Assembly: GCF_010550695.1 (NCBI RefSeq)
Contig: NZ_JAAGOB010000005.1
Coordinates: 1-59,536, forward strand
DNA: 59,536 bases
Source: Phytoactinopolyspora alkaliphila
GTDB taxonomy: Bacteria > Actinomycetota > Actinomycetes > Jiangellales > Jiangellaceae
Direction of reading: 5' to 3'
This document shows, piece after piece, positions 8,504 to 16,640 of the stretch. The position numbers and the translations under genes were made by a program. The notes under the pieces were generated by a model. That model was not told the origin of the DNA. It worked only from the letters and a program-made list of their open reading frames with translations, and did not search any database. Position 1 is the stretch's first letter; every line of letters starts with the position of its first letter.

Positions 8504-8613
8504 GCGTGATCTCCGAACGGGGCAGGTGCGTGATTGCTCACAGCGATTATCACTCGGATTCAATCATCAATGTGCGAACTCGTGGGGTTCGGCAGGTCGC
8601 TGGGCCTGCGGCT

Positions 8614-9411
8614 TCACGACCGGCCGGCGACGAGCACCGTGACGCCGGAGTCGCCGGCGCTGCGTTCGAGCTCCGCAGGCGCGTCCGAGTCGGTCACGAG
8701 TGTCCACGCGGGCGGCAGCGTGGTCCAGGCCGGCGCGTCCGACACGGCCAGTTTGCTGGAGTCCGCGAGAACGGCCACGCGCTGGGAATGCGCCGCTATC
8801 CGCTCCTTCACCGCGGTCTCCTCCAAGGTCGGCTCACCGATGCCGCGGGCCGGGTCGACAGCGTCCGCGCCGAGGAAGGCGACCGAGAAGGACAGCCGGT
8901 CCAGGGCCAGGTCCGTCAGCGGACCGACGACGCCGTGGCTCAGCCGGCGGATCCGCCCACCGAGAATCACCACATCCACCTGGTCGGACGACGCCAGGAT
9001 GGTGGCGGTCTCGAGGCCCCGGGTGACCACCACGGGAGGATCGCCGGCCCAGTCGTGTTCCGCGATCAGCCTGGCCAGCGCGGCGCAGGTGGTCCCGGCG
9101 TCGATGAAAACCGTTGCTCCGGGCGAGACCAGCGGTCGCGCGGCGACGGCGATCGCACCCTTGGCCTGCAGCCGGGTTCGCGCGCTCTCTTCGATGGGCC
9201 GCTCGTGGAACGCCTCCGGAATCACCGCGCCACCATAGGTACGGGCCACGATTCGGTCCGCGTTGAGGCGGCCGAGATCGCGGCGGACCGTGGAGGCGGA
9301 CACGCCCAGCGCGGAGGCGAGTTCGTCGACGTGAGTGGTGCCTTGCCGGAGCAGGTCCAGCAACGCCTTGTGGCGCTCGCGGGTGCCCCGCCGTGTCCCC
9401 CGTTGCTGCAC
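8614..9411 (-). CDS. DeoR/GlpR-family transcriptional regulator (second copy)
   Basis: A 265-residue DeoR protein, a diverged paralogue of the one just downstream. HTH: KALLDLLRQGTTHVDELASA then LGVSASTVRRDLGRL; sensor domain: VFIDAGTTCAALARLIAE, VVILGGRIRRLSHG, FLGADAVDPARG. GTG start at 9411 has GGGAG 6 nt upstream; the long upstream extension of the frame is read-through of the PdxA gene. It is the last gene of the minus-strand set GntP-kinase-PdxA2-DeoR (25-bp gap to the PdxA2-like gene), so it probably controls the sugar-acid operon and possibly the divergent dehydratase gene. Confidence 0.87.
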   Translation of the reverse strand: MQQRGTRRGTRERHKALLDLLRQGTTHVDELASALGVSASTVRRDLGRLNADRIVARTYGGAVIPEAFHERPIEESARTRLQAKGAIAVAARPLVSPGATVFIDAGTTCAALARLIAEHDWAGDPPVVVTRGLETATILASSDQVDVVILGGRIRRLSHGVVGPLTDLALDRLSFSVAFLGADAVDPARGIGEPTLEETAVKERIAAHSQRVAVLADSSKLAVSDAPAWTTLPPAWTLVTDSDAPAELERSAGDSGVTVLVAGRS

Positions 9412-9436
9412 GTGTTCTCCCTGCCGTCGTTCTGCG

Positions 9437-10477
9437 TCAGCCCCCGTAGGCCTGGCGGATCCCGGGCACGTAAGGGCTGTAGTCCACGGCCGCCAGGTAC
9501 GCCGACAGCATCGTGGCATGGTCTGCCTGGCCGGTTCCGGCGATGTCGAATGCGGTTCCGTGGTCCACCGACGTGCGCAGGATCGGCAGGCCGACGGTGA
9601 CCGAGATCGTGCCGTTGAAATCGTAGGTCTTGGCGGCGATGTGGCCCTGGTCGTGGAAGTGTGACAGTACGGCGTCGAATCGGCCCGTCAGTCCCTGGTG
9701 AAATACCGAGTCGGCCGGTATCGGGCCGTGCACTGTGAGCCCGTCGGCCCTGGCGGCTTCACAGGCCGGAGCCACATGCTCGATCTCCTCGTCGCCGAAA
9801 GCGCCGTTCTCCCCGCCGTGTGGGTTGACCGCCGCGACCGCCAGGCGGGGCTCGTCGACCCCGAAGACGCGCAACGCCGTGGTCGCCTCCTCGATCGCCT
9901 TGCGCACCGTGCTCTGCGTGATCTGGTCGAGTGCCCGCCGCAGGGAGACGTGCCTGGTGGTGAAGAAGATCCGCAGGTGGTGGCCCTCCACCGCGGTGTT
10001 GCGGACCACGAACATGGTGTTCTGCCGGGTCACTCCGGTGAGTTCGCCCAGCATCTCGGTGTGTCCGAGGTGTTTCGATCCGGCCGACCAGATCGCTTCC
10101 TTGTGGACCGGCCCGGTGACGATCCCGTCGACCTTGCCGTCCATCGCGGCGCGCGTGGCGACCTCGATGGCCTCCACGGCGGCGCGCCCGGCGCGTCCGT
10201 CCACCACGCCCCAGTCCGGCACGTCAGCGCCGAGTACGCCGATGTCGTAGACGTCGATGGTGCCGGGGCCCGCGGGCTCGGTGCCGAAGTCGGTCACCAC
10301 CCGGACATCGACGTCCAGTCCGGCGGCGAGCACACCGCGCCGGAGCGCCTCGGCATCGCCCACCGCGATGCCGTGATGGTGGTCTTGGCCCGCCACCTCG
10401 GTCAAGGTCCGGGCGGTGATCTCCGGGCCGATACCGACGGGGTCGCCCAGTGTGACAGCGAGAACGGATCGGGTCAT
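9437..10477 (-). CDS. PdxA2-like 4-phospho-threonate/erythronate dehydrogenase
   Basis: A 346-residue NAD-dependent, metal-requiring oxidative decarboxylase of the PdxA family. It has LAVTLGDPVGIGPEI at the start, TGPVHKEAIWSAG, GHTEMLGELTG, VNPHGGENGAFGDEE and SHFHDQGHIAAK (metal His, the PdxA2-type HDQGH form). In four-carbon acid-sugar catabolism PdxA2 converts 4-phospho-D-threonate or -erythronate to dihydroxyacetone phosphate and CO2. ATG at 10477 overlaps the DUF1537 kinase stop by 4 nt and has GGAGGG upstream, supporting that role rather than pyridoxal synthesis (no other pdx genes nearby). Confidence 0.87.
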   Translation of the reverse strand: MTRSVLAVTLGDPVGIGPEITARTLTEVAGQDHHHGIAVGDAEALRRGVLAAGLDVDVRVVTDFGTEPAGPGTIDVYDIGVLGADVPDWGVVDGRAGRAAVEAIEVATRAAMDGKVDGIVTGPVHKEAIWSAGSKHLGHTEMLGELTGVTRQNTMFVVRNTAVEGHHLRIFFTTRHVSLRRALDQITQSTVRKAIEEATTALRVFGVDEPRLAVAAVNPHGGENGAFGDEEIEHVAPACEAARADGLTVHGPIPADSVFHQGLTGRFDAVLSHFHDQGHIAAKTYDFNGTISVTVGLPILRTSVDHGTAFDIAGTGQADHATMLSAYLAAVDYSPYVPGIRQAYGG

Positions 10478-11856
10478 GTGTCCCTCCATGGATCGGACGT
10501 GGGCAGGGTCCTCGACTGGGCTGCCCGGACGTGCCTGCGAGCAGCCTCGGCGGCACGCTGCAGATGTTCCACGCAGGCCACCGTGGTGCCGGCGTCGCCG
10601 ACCAGCCCTCCCTTGGTGACCACCGGCAGGCCGGCCCACGGCCCACCGACAAACGTACCCGCGACGGCGAGCGGCACGAGCTCCCGCTCGACATCCAGGC
10701 CCGACGCCGCGAGCTCGGCGAACAGTGCAGCTGAGACGTCACCGCCGGTGGCGAAGAGGCCGTCCACGGTGTGCTGTTCCAGCGCCCGGCGCACGGCGCG
10801 GGCGAGCGAACGCGGCAGGAGCTCCGCTTCGTCCGGTGTGATCCCGGTAACGTCCGTGTCCTCCAACACGGTGGCGAGCAGGACGACCTCACCGGCGCTC
10901 GCGGAAGCCAGGGCCTCCAACAGCGCGGCGGACGTCTGGTCCACATCGGGCACCGGTCCTGCCGGGCCGGGGCGGGCGTGCACAGTGATGACCGGCAGTT
11001 CCGCACGGAGCCGGGCCAACTGGGTTCGGGTAAGCCGGGTGGCGGAGCCGGATACCGCGAGGATGGGTGCTCCGTCGGCGCGTTCAGTGATCTGCATGGC
11101 CCGCGCTAACGCCACCGACATCGGCCCCGGATCCACCGCGACCCACACGATGCTCTCGTCGGCCGCGGTGACGGCGGCGTTCGCGGCGACGGCGGCCTGT
11201 GCGATCCGGTCGAGGTGTTCGGTGGTGAGGGCGTCCGTGATGATCACGTCGGCCCCGGCGGCCACCCGCTCCCGGAGCGCCGCGCCGAGTTCGGCGACGT
11301 CGCCGGTGACCGAGGACAGGCCGACGTGTTCGATAGCCAGGTCGGCCTGGTCCAGCAGCCTGGTGGCGACTCGGGAATCGGTGATCGGCGCACGCGGGTC
11401 TTGAGCCAGCTCGGTGTCCTCGAGCCGGGCGCCGTCCAGGAGTTGCGTGCCGTCCACGGTGTGCCGGCCGGCGTTGGGATGGGCCGGGGTGCACAGGGCG
11501 ACGGCGCGTCGCCCAGCTTCTGCCGTCACAGCGCGGAGTATCGCCGACGTTGTCACCCCGACGTTTCCACGTAGCGTCGAGTCGATGCGGTTGCAGACCA
11601 GCGTCGCCGGCCAGCCGGCCCGGACCGCCGTCGTCACCCTGGCGGCGGCCTCGGCGGGAGGACTGTGCCGGGTGTCTGTGCTCACGACGACGACGTCGAA
11701 CCGAGCGCCGAATTCGGCGAGGACCTCGGGGCCCTGGCCGGAGCCGATGGTCACCGCACGCAATCCCGCCTCGGCGAAGCCAGCCGCGGTCGCGTTGGCA
11801 CCTGTCAGGTCGTCGGCGACGACCAGGATAGGTCCGGGAGCGGGGACATCATTCAC
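10474..11856 (-). CDS. Four-carbon acid sugar kinase (DUF1537 family; DtnK/DenK type)
   Basis: A 460-residue DUF1537 kinase that phosphorylates C4 of D-threonate, D-erythronate or a related acid. The N-terminal substrate domain shows ILVVADDLTGANATAAGFAE and CNRIDSTLRGNVG; the C-terminal nucleotide-binding domain shows GLFATGGDVSAALF and GLPVVTKGGLVGD. GTG at 11856 gives a GTGA overlap with the permease stop; its ribosome site is weak, fitting translational coupling. Together with the PdxA2-like enzyme it makes a two-step route from a C4 sugar acid to dihydroxyacetone phosphate. Confidence 0.87.
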   Translation of the reverse strand: MNDVPAPGPILVVADDLTGANATAAGFAEAGLRAVTIGSGQGPEVLAEFGARFDVVVVSTDTRHSPPAEAAARVTTAVRAGWPATLVCNRIDSTLRGNVGVTTSAILRAVTAEAGRRAVALCTPAHPNAGRHTVDGTQLLDGARLEDTELAQDPRAPITDSRVATRLLDQADLAIEHVGLSSVTGDVAELGAALRERVAAGADVIITDALTTEHLDRIAQAAVAANAAVTAADESIVWVAVDPGPMSVALARAMQITERADGAPILAVSGSATRLTRTQLARLRAELPVITVHARPGPAGPVPDVDQTSAALLEALASASAGEVVLLATVLEDTDVTGITPDEAELLPRSLARAVRRALEQHTVDGLFATGGDVSAALFAELAASGLDVERELVPLAVAGTFVGGPWAGLPVVTKGGLVGDAGTTVACVEHLQRAAEAARRHVRAAQSRTLPTSDPWRDT

Positions 11857-13394
11857 AGAATCGCACTCGCGATCAGCAGCAGCGGCAGCGAGCCCAGCCA
11901 CACAGCCGTGGTGATCCCTGACCAGCCGCGCAGGGCGGCCACGCCCTCCAGGCCGGTGAACCGGGTGACCACCCAGAAGTACGAGTCGTTGAAGTAGCTG
12001 AAGACCATCGATCCCGCGCAGCAGGCAAGCACCGCCACCAGAGGGGAGATACCGAGGCCGGACACGAGCGGTGCGGTGACTGACGCGGCGGTGATCATCG
12101 CGACGGTGCCGGATCCTTGCGCGAGCCGCACCAGCGACGCGATGAGGAACGGAACCAGCACCCCTGGAAGATTCCACGACGAGATGGTCTCGGCGAGCTC
12201 GTCGCCCACGCCCGAGTCGCGCAGTACTTGCCCGAGCGCCCCTCCGGCTCCGGTGATCAGCAGGATCAGCCCGGCGGCGGATGCGGCCTGGGCGAGCCAG
12301 CCGGTCACTTGCGGGCGGGTGATCCAGCGGGGCAGCAGGACGTACACGGCGAGCAGGATGCCGATGATCAGAGCCACCACCGGGCTTCCCACGAAGGACA
12401 TGAACTCCGCCGCGCCGGACGGCTCGTATCCTTCGTCCCCGGCGAGAACACCTTGGCGGTTGCGGTCAACCGCCGTGGTCACCGTGTTGGCGACGATCAG
12501 CAGCAGCGGTACGAGCAGCGGCAGCGAGGCGAGCCACGCGGTCATCCGGTGCGGTTTCTCCCCGTCGGGAGGCGTCCCCAGCGCGTGTGTGATCTCCTCG
12601 GGCCCGTCTTCGTCCGGTTCTTCAGCGGCCGTGCTCGGGCCGTCGTCGACAGCGGTGATCGAGCCGGCGGAACCGGCGGAGGTCGTCGCCGAACCGGCGG
12701 AACCGGCCGAGCCGCGCGCGGAGTCCATCGCCGCACCGACCGAACCGTAGACGGCCGTGCGCACGTCCGGCACGATCTCGCTCTCCAGTTTCGGGCCCAT
12801 CCACTTCGCGTACAGGACGACGATGGGCATCAGCACCACGGTGAAGGCGAGGCCGGTCAGGATCACGCCCCCGAGGTCGGCTCCGATGATTCCGGTGACG
12901 GCCAGCGGGCCAGGTGTGGGCGGAACCAGGTGGTGGGTGAGCGTCATCCCGCAGCCGAGTGCGAGCGCGAGCGTGACGTAGCCAGTCCGTTTGCGGCGCG
13001 CGATCGAGCGCGCAAGCGGGTTCATGATCACGTACCCGGAGTCGCAGAACACCGGGATGGAGACCAGGCCACCGGTCCCGGCCATCGCCCACGGCTCCCG
13101 GCCGCGTCCAAGGGCCCGGACGAACGCCCGGGCGAGAGCGTCCGCGGCGCCCGACACCTCCAGTATCTTGCCGACCGCGACACCGAGGCCGATGACAATT
13201 CCGATCGAGCCCATGGTGGCGCCGAAACCGCCGGTGATCGAGGCGAGGGTGTCCGTGATGGGCGAGCCGGCTACGAAGCCGACCACGAGCGCGGCGATGA
13301 GCAGCGCTATGAACGCGTCGAGCCGGGTCCACAACACGATCACGACGATGGCCGCGATGCCGAGGACGAGGGCTGCCAGTAGTTGAAGATCCAC
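11853..13394 (-). CDS. GntP-family sugar-acid permease with low-complexity cytoplasmic insert
   Basis: A 513-residue inner-membrane proton symporter of the gluconate permease family, with about 12-14 hydrophobic segments. Family features include GGFGATMGSIGIVIGLGVAVG, SIPVFCDSGYVIMNPL, THHLVPPTPGPLAVTG and, near the end, VFSYFNDSYFWVV. GTG at 13394 has AGGAGG 7 nt upstream. Midway (near residues 225-270) is an insert of Gly/Ser/Ala repeats followed by an acidic stretch (DEDGPEE), absent from classic GntP proteins and encoded by an imperfect 9-bp tandem repeat. First gene of its operon; likely imports the acid that the kinase uses. Confidence 0.9.
   Translation of the reverse strand: MDLQLLAALVLGIAAIVVIVLWTRLDAFIALLIAALVVGFVAGSPITDTLASITGGFGATMGSIGIVIGLGVAVGKILEVSGAADALARAFVRALGRGREPWAMAGTGGLVSIPVFCDSGYVIMNPLARSIARRKRTGYVTLALALGCGMTLTHHLVPPTPGPLAVTGIIGADLGGVILTGLAFTVVLMPIVVLYAKWMGPKLESEIVPDVRTAVYGSVGAAMDSARGSAGSAGSATTSAGSAGSITAVDDGPSTAAEEPDEDGPEEITHALGTPPDGEKPHRMTAWLASLPLLVPLLLIVANTVTTAVDRNRQGVLAGDEGYEPSGAAEFMSFVGSPVVALIIGILLAVYVLLPRWITRPQVTGWLAQAASAAGLILLITGAGGALGQVLRDSGVGDELAETISSWNLPGVLVPFLIASLVRLAQGSGTVAMITAASVTAPLVSGLGISPLVAVLACCAGSMVFSYFNDSYFWVVTRFTGLEGVAALRGWSGITTAVWLGSLPLLLIASAIL
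12661..12715. repeat. Imperfect 9-bp tandem repeats inside the GntP gene
   Basis: The plus strand carries repeated (G)AACCGGCGG-type units, separated once by GAGGTCGTCGCC. On the coding (minus) strand they give runs of Gly-Ser-Ala. Such repeats can change copy number by slippage and here always stay in frame when whole 9-bp units are lost or gained. Confidence 0.7.
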
Positions 13395-13585
13395 GTCGAT
13401 CCTCCTGGAATGCGCACGGAGTTCGGGGGAGCTCGATGCGCGTCGGATGGCGATGGGACGTCTATGTGTTGAGACATCATGCCGCTCCAAGATGCGTAAA
13501 TCAACCGCTTAGGCCTTTGCAATATGAAAAGAATGCGCAAGTCCTGTGCCGGCGCCGGGTCCGACGAGCGTCGCGAATCCGGTCC

Positions 13586-13611
13586 CCGGCAGTCGGTCCC
13601 GGCAGTCGGTC
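13586..13611. repeat. 13-bp tandem repeat in the divergent GntP/dehydratase spacer
   Basis: Two adjacent copies of CCCGGCAGTCGGT lie within the 285-bp spacer 13395-13679 between the divergent permease and dehydratase genes, about 70-95 bp before the dehydratase start. The position suits a regulator-binding site, possibly for the second DeoR protein. No gene is seen in the spacer. Confidence 0.5.
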
Positions 13612-13679
13612 AGGCGATTCGATGCCGGTAGAGTCCAAGTGCAGCGAGGATGGTCCGCCGCCTAGTCTCGGGAGCATTC

Positions 13680-15398
13680 ATGACAGCTGAGCATCGCAGC
13701 CAGCAGTGGTACGCGGGGGAGGGTCGCGATGCCTACATCCACCGGGCATGGATGCGCCGCGGGGTACCGACCAACGCCTTCGACGGCCGGCCGCAGATCG
13801 TCATCGCCAACACTGCCTCGGATCTCACCCCCTGCAATTCCCACCTCGACGAGGTGGCGACGGCCGTCAAGGGTGGCGTCTGGGAGGCCGGCGGCATCCC
13901 GCTCAACCTTCCGGTCATGTCGCTGGGGGAGACGCAGGTCCGTCCCACGGCCATGCTGTGGCGGAATCTGGCGGCCATGTCCATCGAGGAGATGCTGCGA
14001 GCCAACCCCGTGGACGGCGCGGTATTGCTCGGCGGCTGTGACAAGACCATTCCGGCACTGCTCATGGCTGCCTGCTCGGTAGATCTGCCGTCCCTCGTGG
14101 TGTCGGGCGGGCCGATGCTCACCGGTCACCATCGGGGCGTGCCGCTCGGCTGTGGCACGGACGTCTGGCGGTTGAGCGAGGAGGTCCGTGCGGGCACGCT
14201 GAGCGCGGAGGAGTTCCGGCTGTCCGAGTCGGCGATGATCCGTAGCCGCGGGCACTGCAACACGATGGGCACCGCCTCGACGATGGGATCGATGGCGGAG
14301 GCGCTGGGCATGACACTGCCCGGGGCCGCAGGCATCCCGGCGCCGGACAGCCGGTTGCTGGAACGGGCGCACGAGGCCGGCCGGCTCGCCGTCGAGCTGG
14401 CCCGATCCGGGAGACGTCCCAGTCACATCATCACCCGTGAGTCGTTCACCAATGCGATCGTCGCCCTCGCCGCGACAGGGGGCTCGACCAACGCCGTGGT
14501 CCACCTGCTGGCCATCGCCGGGAGGCTCGGCGTCGACCTCACGCTCGATGATTTCGACCGGATCGGCGCCAAGGTTCCGCTCCTGGTGGATCTCCAGCCG
14601 GCCGGCCGGTTCCTGATGGACGACCTGTACCGGGCCGGAGGATTGCACGCGGTGCTGCGCGAGGTGCAGGACCTGCTGGACCCGGCGGCTATCACGGTGA
14701 CCGGCAAGCCGCTGGTCGACTACCTCAGCACCGCCCAGATCTGGGACGAGACCGTGATCCGCCGTCGGGCCGACCCACTGCAGGAGGAGGCCGGGATCGC
14801 GGTCCTCCGCGGAAACCTGAGTCCGGACGGGGCGATCATCAAGCCGGCGGCGGCCTCGCCGCACCTGCTGCGGCATCGCGGTCCCGCTGTCGTCTTCGAC
14901 AGCATTGAGGATCTGCGGGCTCGTTTGGACGATCCGCAGCTCGACGTGGACGAGAACTCGGTCCTGGTGCTGCGCGGTTGTGGCCCCAAGGGCTACCCGG
15001 GCATGCCCGAGGTAGGAAATACACCGCTGCCGGAGAAGCTGCTGAAGCGCGGCATCCGGGACATGGTCCGGATCAGCGACGCGAGAATGAGCGGCACGGC
15101 CTACGGGACAGTCGTGTTGCACGTCGCCCCTGAGTCCGCCGCGGGTGGGCCGTTGGCGCTGGTGCGCGACGGCGATCCCGTGATTCTCGACGTCCCTGCC
15201 CGCAGGCTGAAGATCGACATCCCCGACGACGAGCTTCGCCGTCGCTCGCCCAACGAGGCGACGACGTCCGCCTACGCCCAGCGGGCGCGTGGGTGGGAGC
15301 AGCTGTACATCGACCACGTCCTACAGGCGGACCGCGGCGCCGATCTTGACTTCCTGGTCGGCTCCAGCGGAGACGAGGTCAGACGGGAATCACACTGA
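13680..15398 (+). CDS. IlvD/Edd-family sugar-acid dehydratase
   Basis: A 572-residue iron-sulfur dehydratase of the IlvD/Edd family, closest in look to pentonate (L-arabonate/D-xylonate) dehydratases. The three cluster Cys are in LTPCNSHLDE (Cys52), VLLGGCDKTIPA and SRGHCNTMGTAST; ATGGSTNAVVHL and the C-terminal MSGTAYGTVVLHV are also typical. It removes water from a sugar acid to give a 2-keto-3-deoxy acid. ATG at 13680 has CGGGAG upstream. It is divergent from the GntP-kinase-PdxA2 operon. It is not the biosynthetic IlvD: context and lack of ilv neighbours argue for catabolism. Confidence 0.88.
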   Translation: MTAEHRSQQWYAGEGRDAYIHRAWMRRGVPTNAFDGRPQIVIANTASDLTPCNSHLDEVATAVKGGVWEAGGIPLNLPVMSLGETQVRPTAMLWRNLAAMSIEEMLRANPVDGAVLLGGCDKTIPALLMAACSVDLPSLVVSGGPMLTGHHRGVPLGCGTDVWRLSEEVRAGTLSAEEFRLSESAMIRSRGHCNTMGTASTMGSMAEALGMTLPGAAGIPAPDSRLLERAHEAGRLAVELARSGRRPSHIITRESFTNAIVALAATGGSTNAVVHLLAIAGRLGVDLTLDDFDRIGAKVPLLVDLQPAGRFLMDDLYRAGGLHAVLREVQDLLDPAAITVTGKPLVDYLSTAQIWDETVIRRRADPLQEEAGIAVLRGNLSPDGAIIKPAAASPHLLRHRGPAVVFDSIEDLRARLDDPQLDVDENSVLVLRGCGPKGYPGMPEVGNTPLPEKLLKRGIRDMVRISDARMSGTAYGTVVLHVAPESAAGGPLALVRDGDPVILDVPARRLKIDIPDDELRRRSPNEATTSAYAQRARGWEQLYIDHVLQADRGADLDFLVGSSGDEVRRESH

Positions 15399-15412
15399 CC
15401 TCTCACCCCCGC

Positions 15413-15544
15413 TTGTGCACCTGATCGTCGTTTGTGCACCTGATCTTCTTTGCGGCAGCGATCAGGTGCACGAGTCGGGCGGATCGCCGCGGTTGTGTCA
15501 TCCGATCGGATCTCACGATGTGGACGCTAGACGATCAGGTGGAC
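15413..15544. repeat. Four copies of a 12-mer between convergent genes, incl. 12-bp hairpin
   Basis: GTGCACCTGATC occurs directly at 15415-15426 and 15434-15445, then inverted as GATCAGGTGCAC at 15460-15471 and, with one change (GATCAGGTGGAC), at 15533-15544. Copies two and three form a perfect 12-bp stem with a 14-nt loop, which could terminate transcription from both the dehydratase and the AraC gene. The fourth copy overlaps the AraC stop codon. The multiplicity goes beyond a simple terminator. Confidence 0.7.
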
Positions 15545-16521
15545 GAATGCGCCGACAGTGCGGGTTCGGTCATCTGATCGCCGCAGGGGAGGGCTGCGCG
15601 TCGGTGCTCGGTGGGAGTGATGCCGCGCACGCGCTTGAACGCGACGCTCAACGCGAACGCGTTGGCATAGCCGACCTTGCGGGCGATCGAATCGATCGTG
15701 GCGTCGGTCTCGCGCAGAAGGTCGGCAGCCATCGCGATCCGCCAGTTGGTCAGGTAGGTCATCGGCGGTTCCCCGGCGAGCGTCGCGAACCGCCGGGCGA
15801 ACGTCGCGCGTGACGCCCCGGCCTTCGCGGCAAGACTCTCCACCGTCCACGGCTGAGCAGGCTCGTCGTGGATGAGCCGTAGCGCCTCACCCACCAGTGG
15901 GTCGCTCTGCGCCCGATACCACCCCGGTGTCTGTGCCTCGGGACGATCGAACCATGCACGCAGGGTCGCGGCCAGGGCGACGTCCAGCATCCTGTCCAAG
16001 ACGACTTGCTGACCGGGCTGGTCACTCATCAGCTCGGCAGCGAGGAGATTCATCGCGGCCCGGCATGTGTCCTGGCCGGGCACCACGAGCACCCTGGGCA
16101 GGGCACTCAGCAACCGTGCGCTGACCACACCGCTGACTTCGTACGTTCCGCTCATGATGATCGTGGCGCCGTCCGGACTCTCCCCGCAGGTGCGTGTCGC
16201 CATCCGCAGGTCGTCTGTGACGTCCACGCCGGAAGGCGTCGTATATTGACCGCCCGCGTGGATGACGAGGTCGGGGCGCACGGTGGGATCATCAGCCACT
16301 GTGTAATGCTCAGAACCGCGGATGATGGCGATGTCGCCAGTGTGTACAAGCGTCGGCTGGTCATCGTCGGGGACGATCCACGCATGCCCCCGCAGCGCTG
16401 TCATGAGCGCGAGCGGCGCGCCATCGGCGATTCGCAACGACCACGGCGGCTCGAGAATCGCCTGATTGAGCAGTGCGCTCTGGGCTCGCGTGCCGTCGAT
16501 CAATCCACTTAGCGCATCCAC
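15535..16521 (-). CDS. AraC-family regulator with N-terminal cupin domain
   Basis: A 328-residue activator. Residues about 1-190 form a cupin-type (AraC-binding-like) domain (WSLRIADGAPLALMTALRG, DIAIIRGSEHYTV); residues about 220-310 are the AraC DNA-binding domain with two helix-turn-helices (VESLAAKAGASRATFARRFA and IDSIARKVGYANAFALSVAF, then R.RGITPTEHRR). GTG at 16521 is the first in-frame start; its ribosome site is weak. It is divergent from an NmrA-like oxidoreductase gene across 119 bp that holds nested inverted repeats, a pairing usual for AraC regulators and oxidoreductases that they switch on. Confidence 0.87.
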   Translation of the reverse strand: MDALSGLIDGTRAQSALLNQAILEPPWSLRIADGAPLALMTALRGHAWIVPDDDQPTLVHTGDIAIIRGSEHYTVADDPTVRPDLVIHAGGQYTTPSGVDVTDDLRMATRTCGESPDGATIIMSGTYEVSGVVSARLLSALPRVLVVPGQDTCRAAMNLLAAELMSDQPGQQVVLDRMLDVALAATLRAWFDRPEAQTPGWYRAQSDPLVGEALRLIHDEPAQPWTVESLAAKAGASRATFARRFATLAGEPPMTYLTNWRIAMAADLLRETDATIDSIARKVGYANAFALSVAFKRVRGITPTEHRRAALPCGDQMTEPALSAHSST

Positions 16522-16534
16522 GTCCCCAAGCGTA

Positions 16535-16586
16535 GGCGAGACGCTGAGAAATGCAATAGAGCTCCTCAGCTATGGAACGTCTCGCC
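16535..16586. promoter_or_regulatory. Nested inverted repeat in AraC/NmrA divergent promoter
   Basis: GGCGAGACG (16535-16543) pairs perfectly with CGTCTCGCC (16578-16586), and inside it GCTGAG (16543-16548) pairs with CTCAGC (16564-16569). The element occupies the centre of the spacer between the divergent genes, a likely operator for the AraC protein controlling both. Confidence 0.5.
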
Positions 16587-16640
16587 GCGGTCGGATGAAC
16601 TGGAGCACAAGCAAAGACCCCAACCGAGGGAGAAACCATC

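Noticed and set aside
9698-11404. 568-codon plus-strand frame across PdxA2 and the kinase
   Set aside because: Runs across two well-supported minus-strand genes and is Ala/Ser/Arg-rich.
13662-15317. Long open frame on the minus strand opposite the dehydratase (551 codons)
   Set aside because: Mirror frame of the GC-rich IlvD/Edd gene; Arg/His/Gly-rich with no family resemblance.
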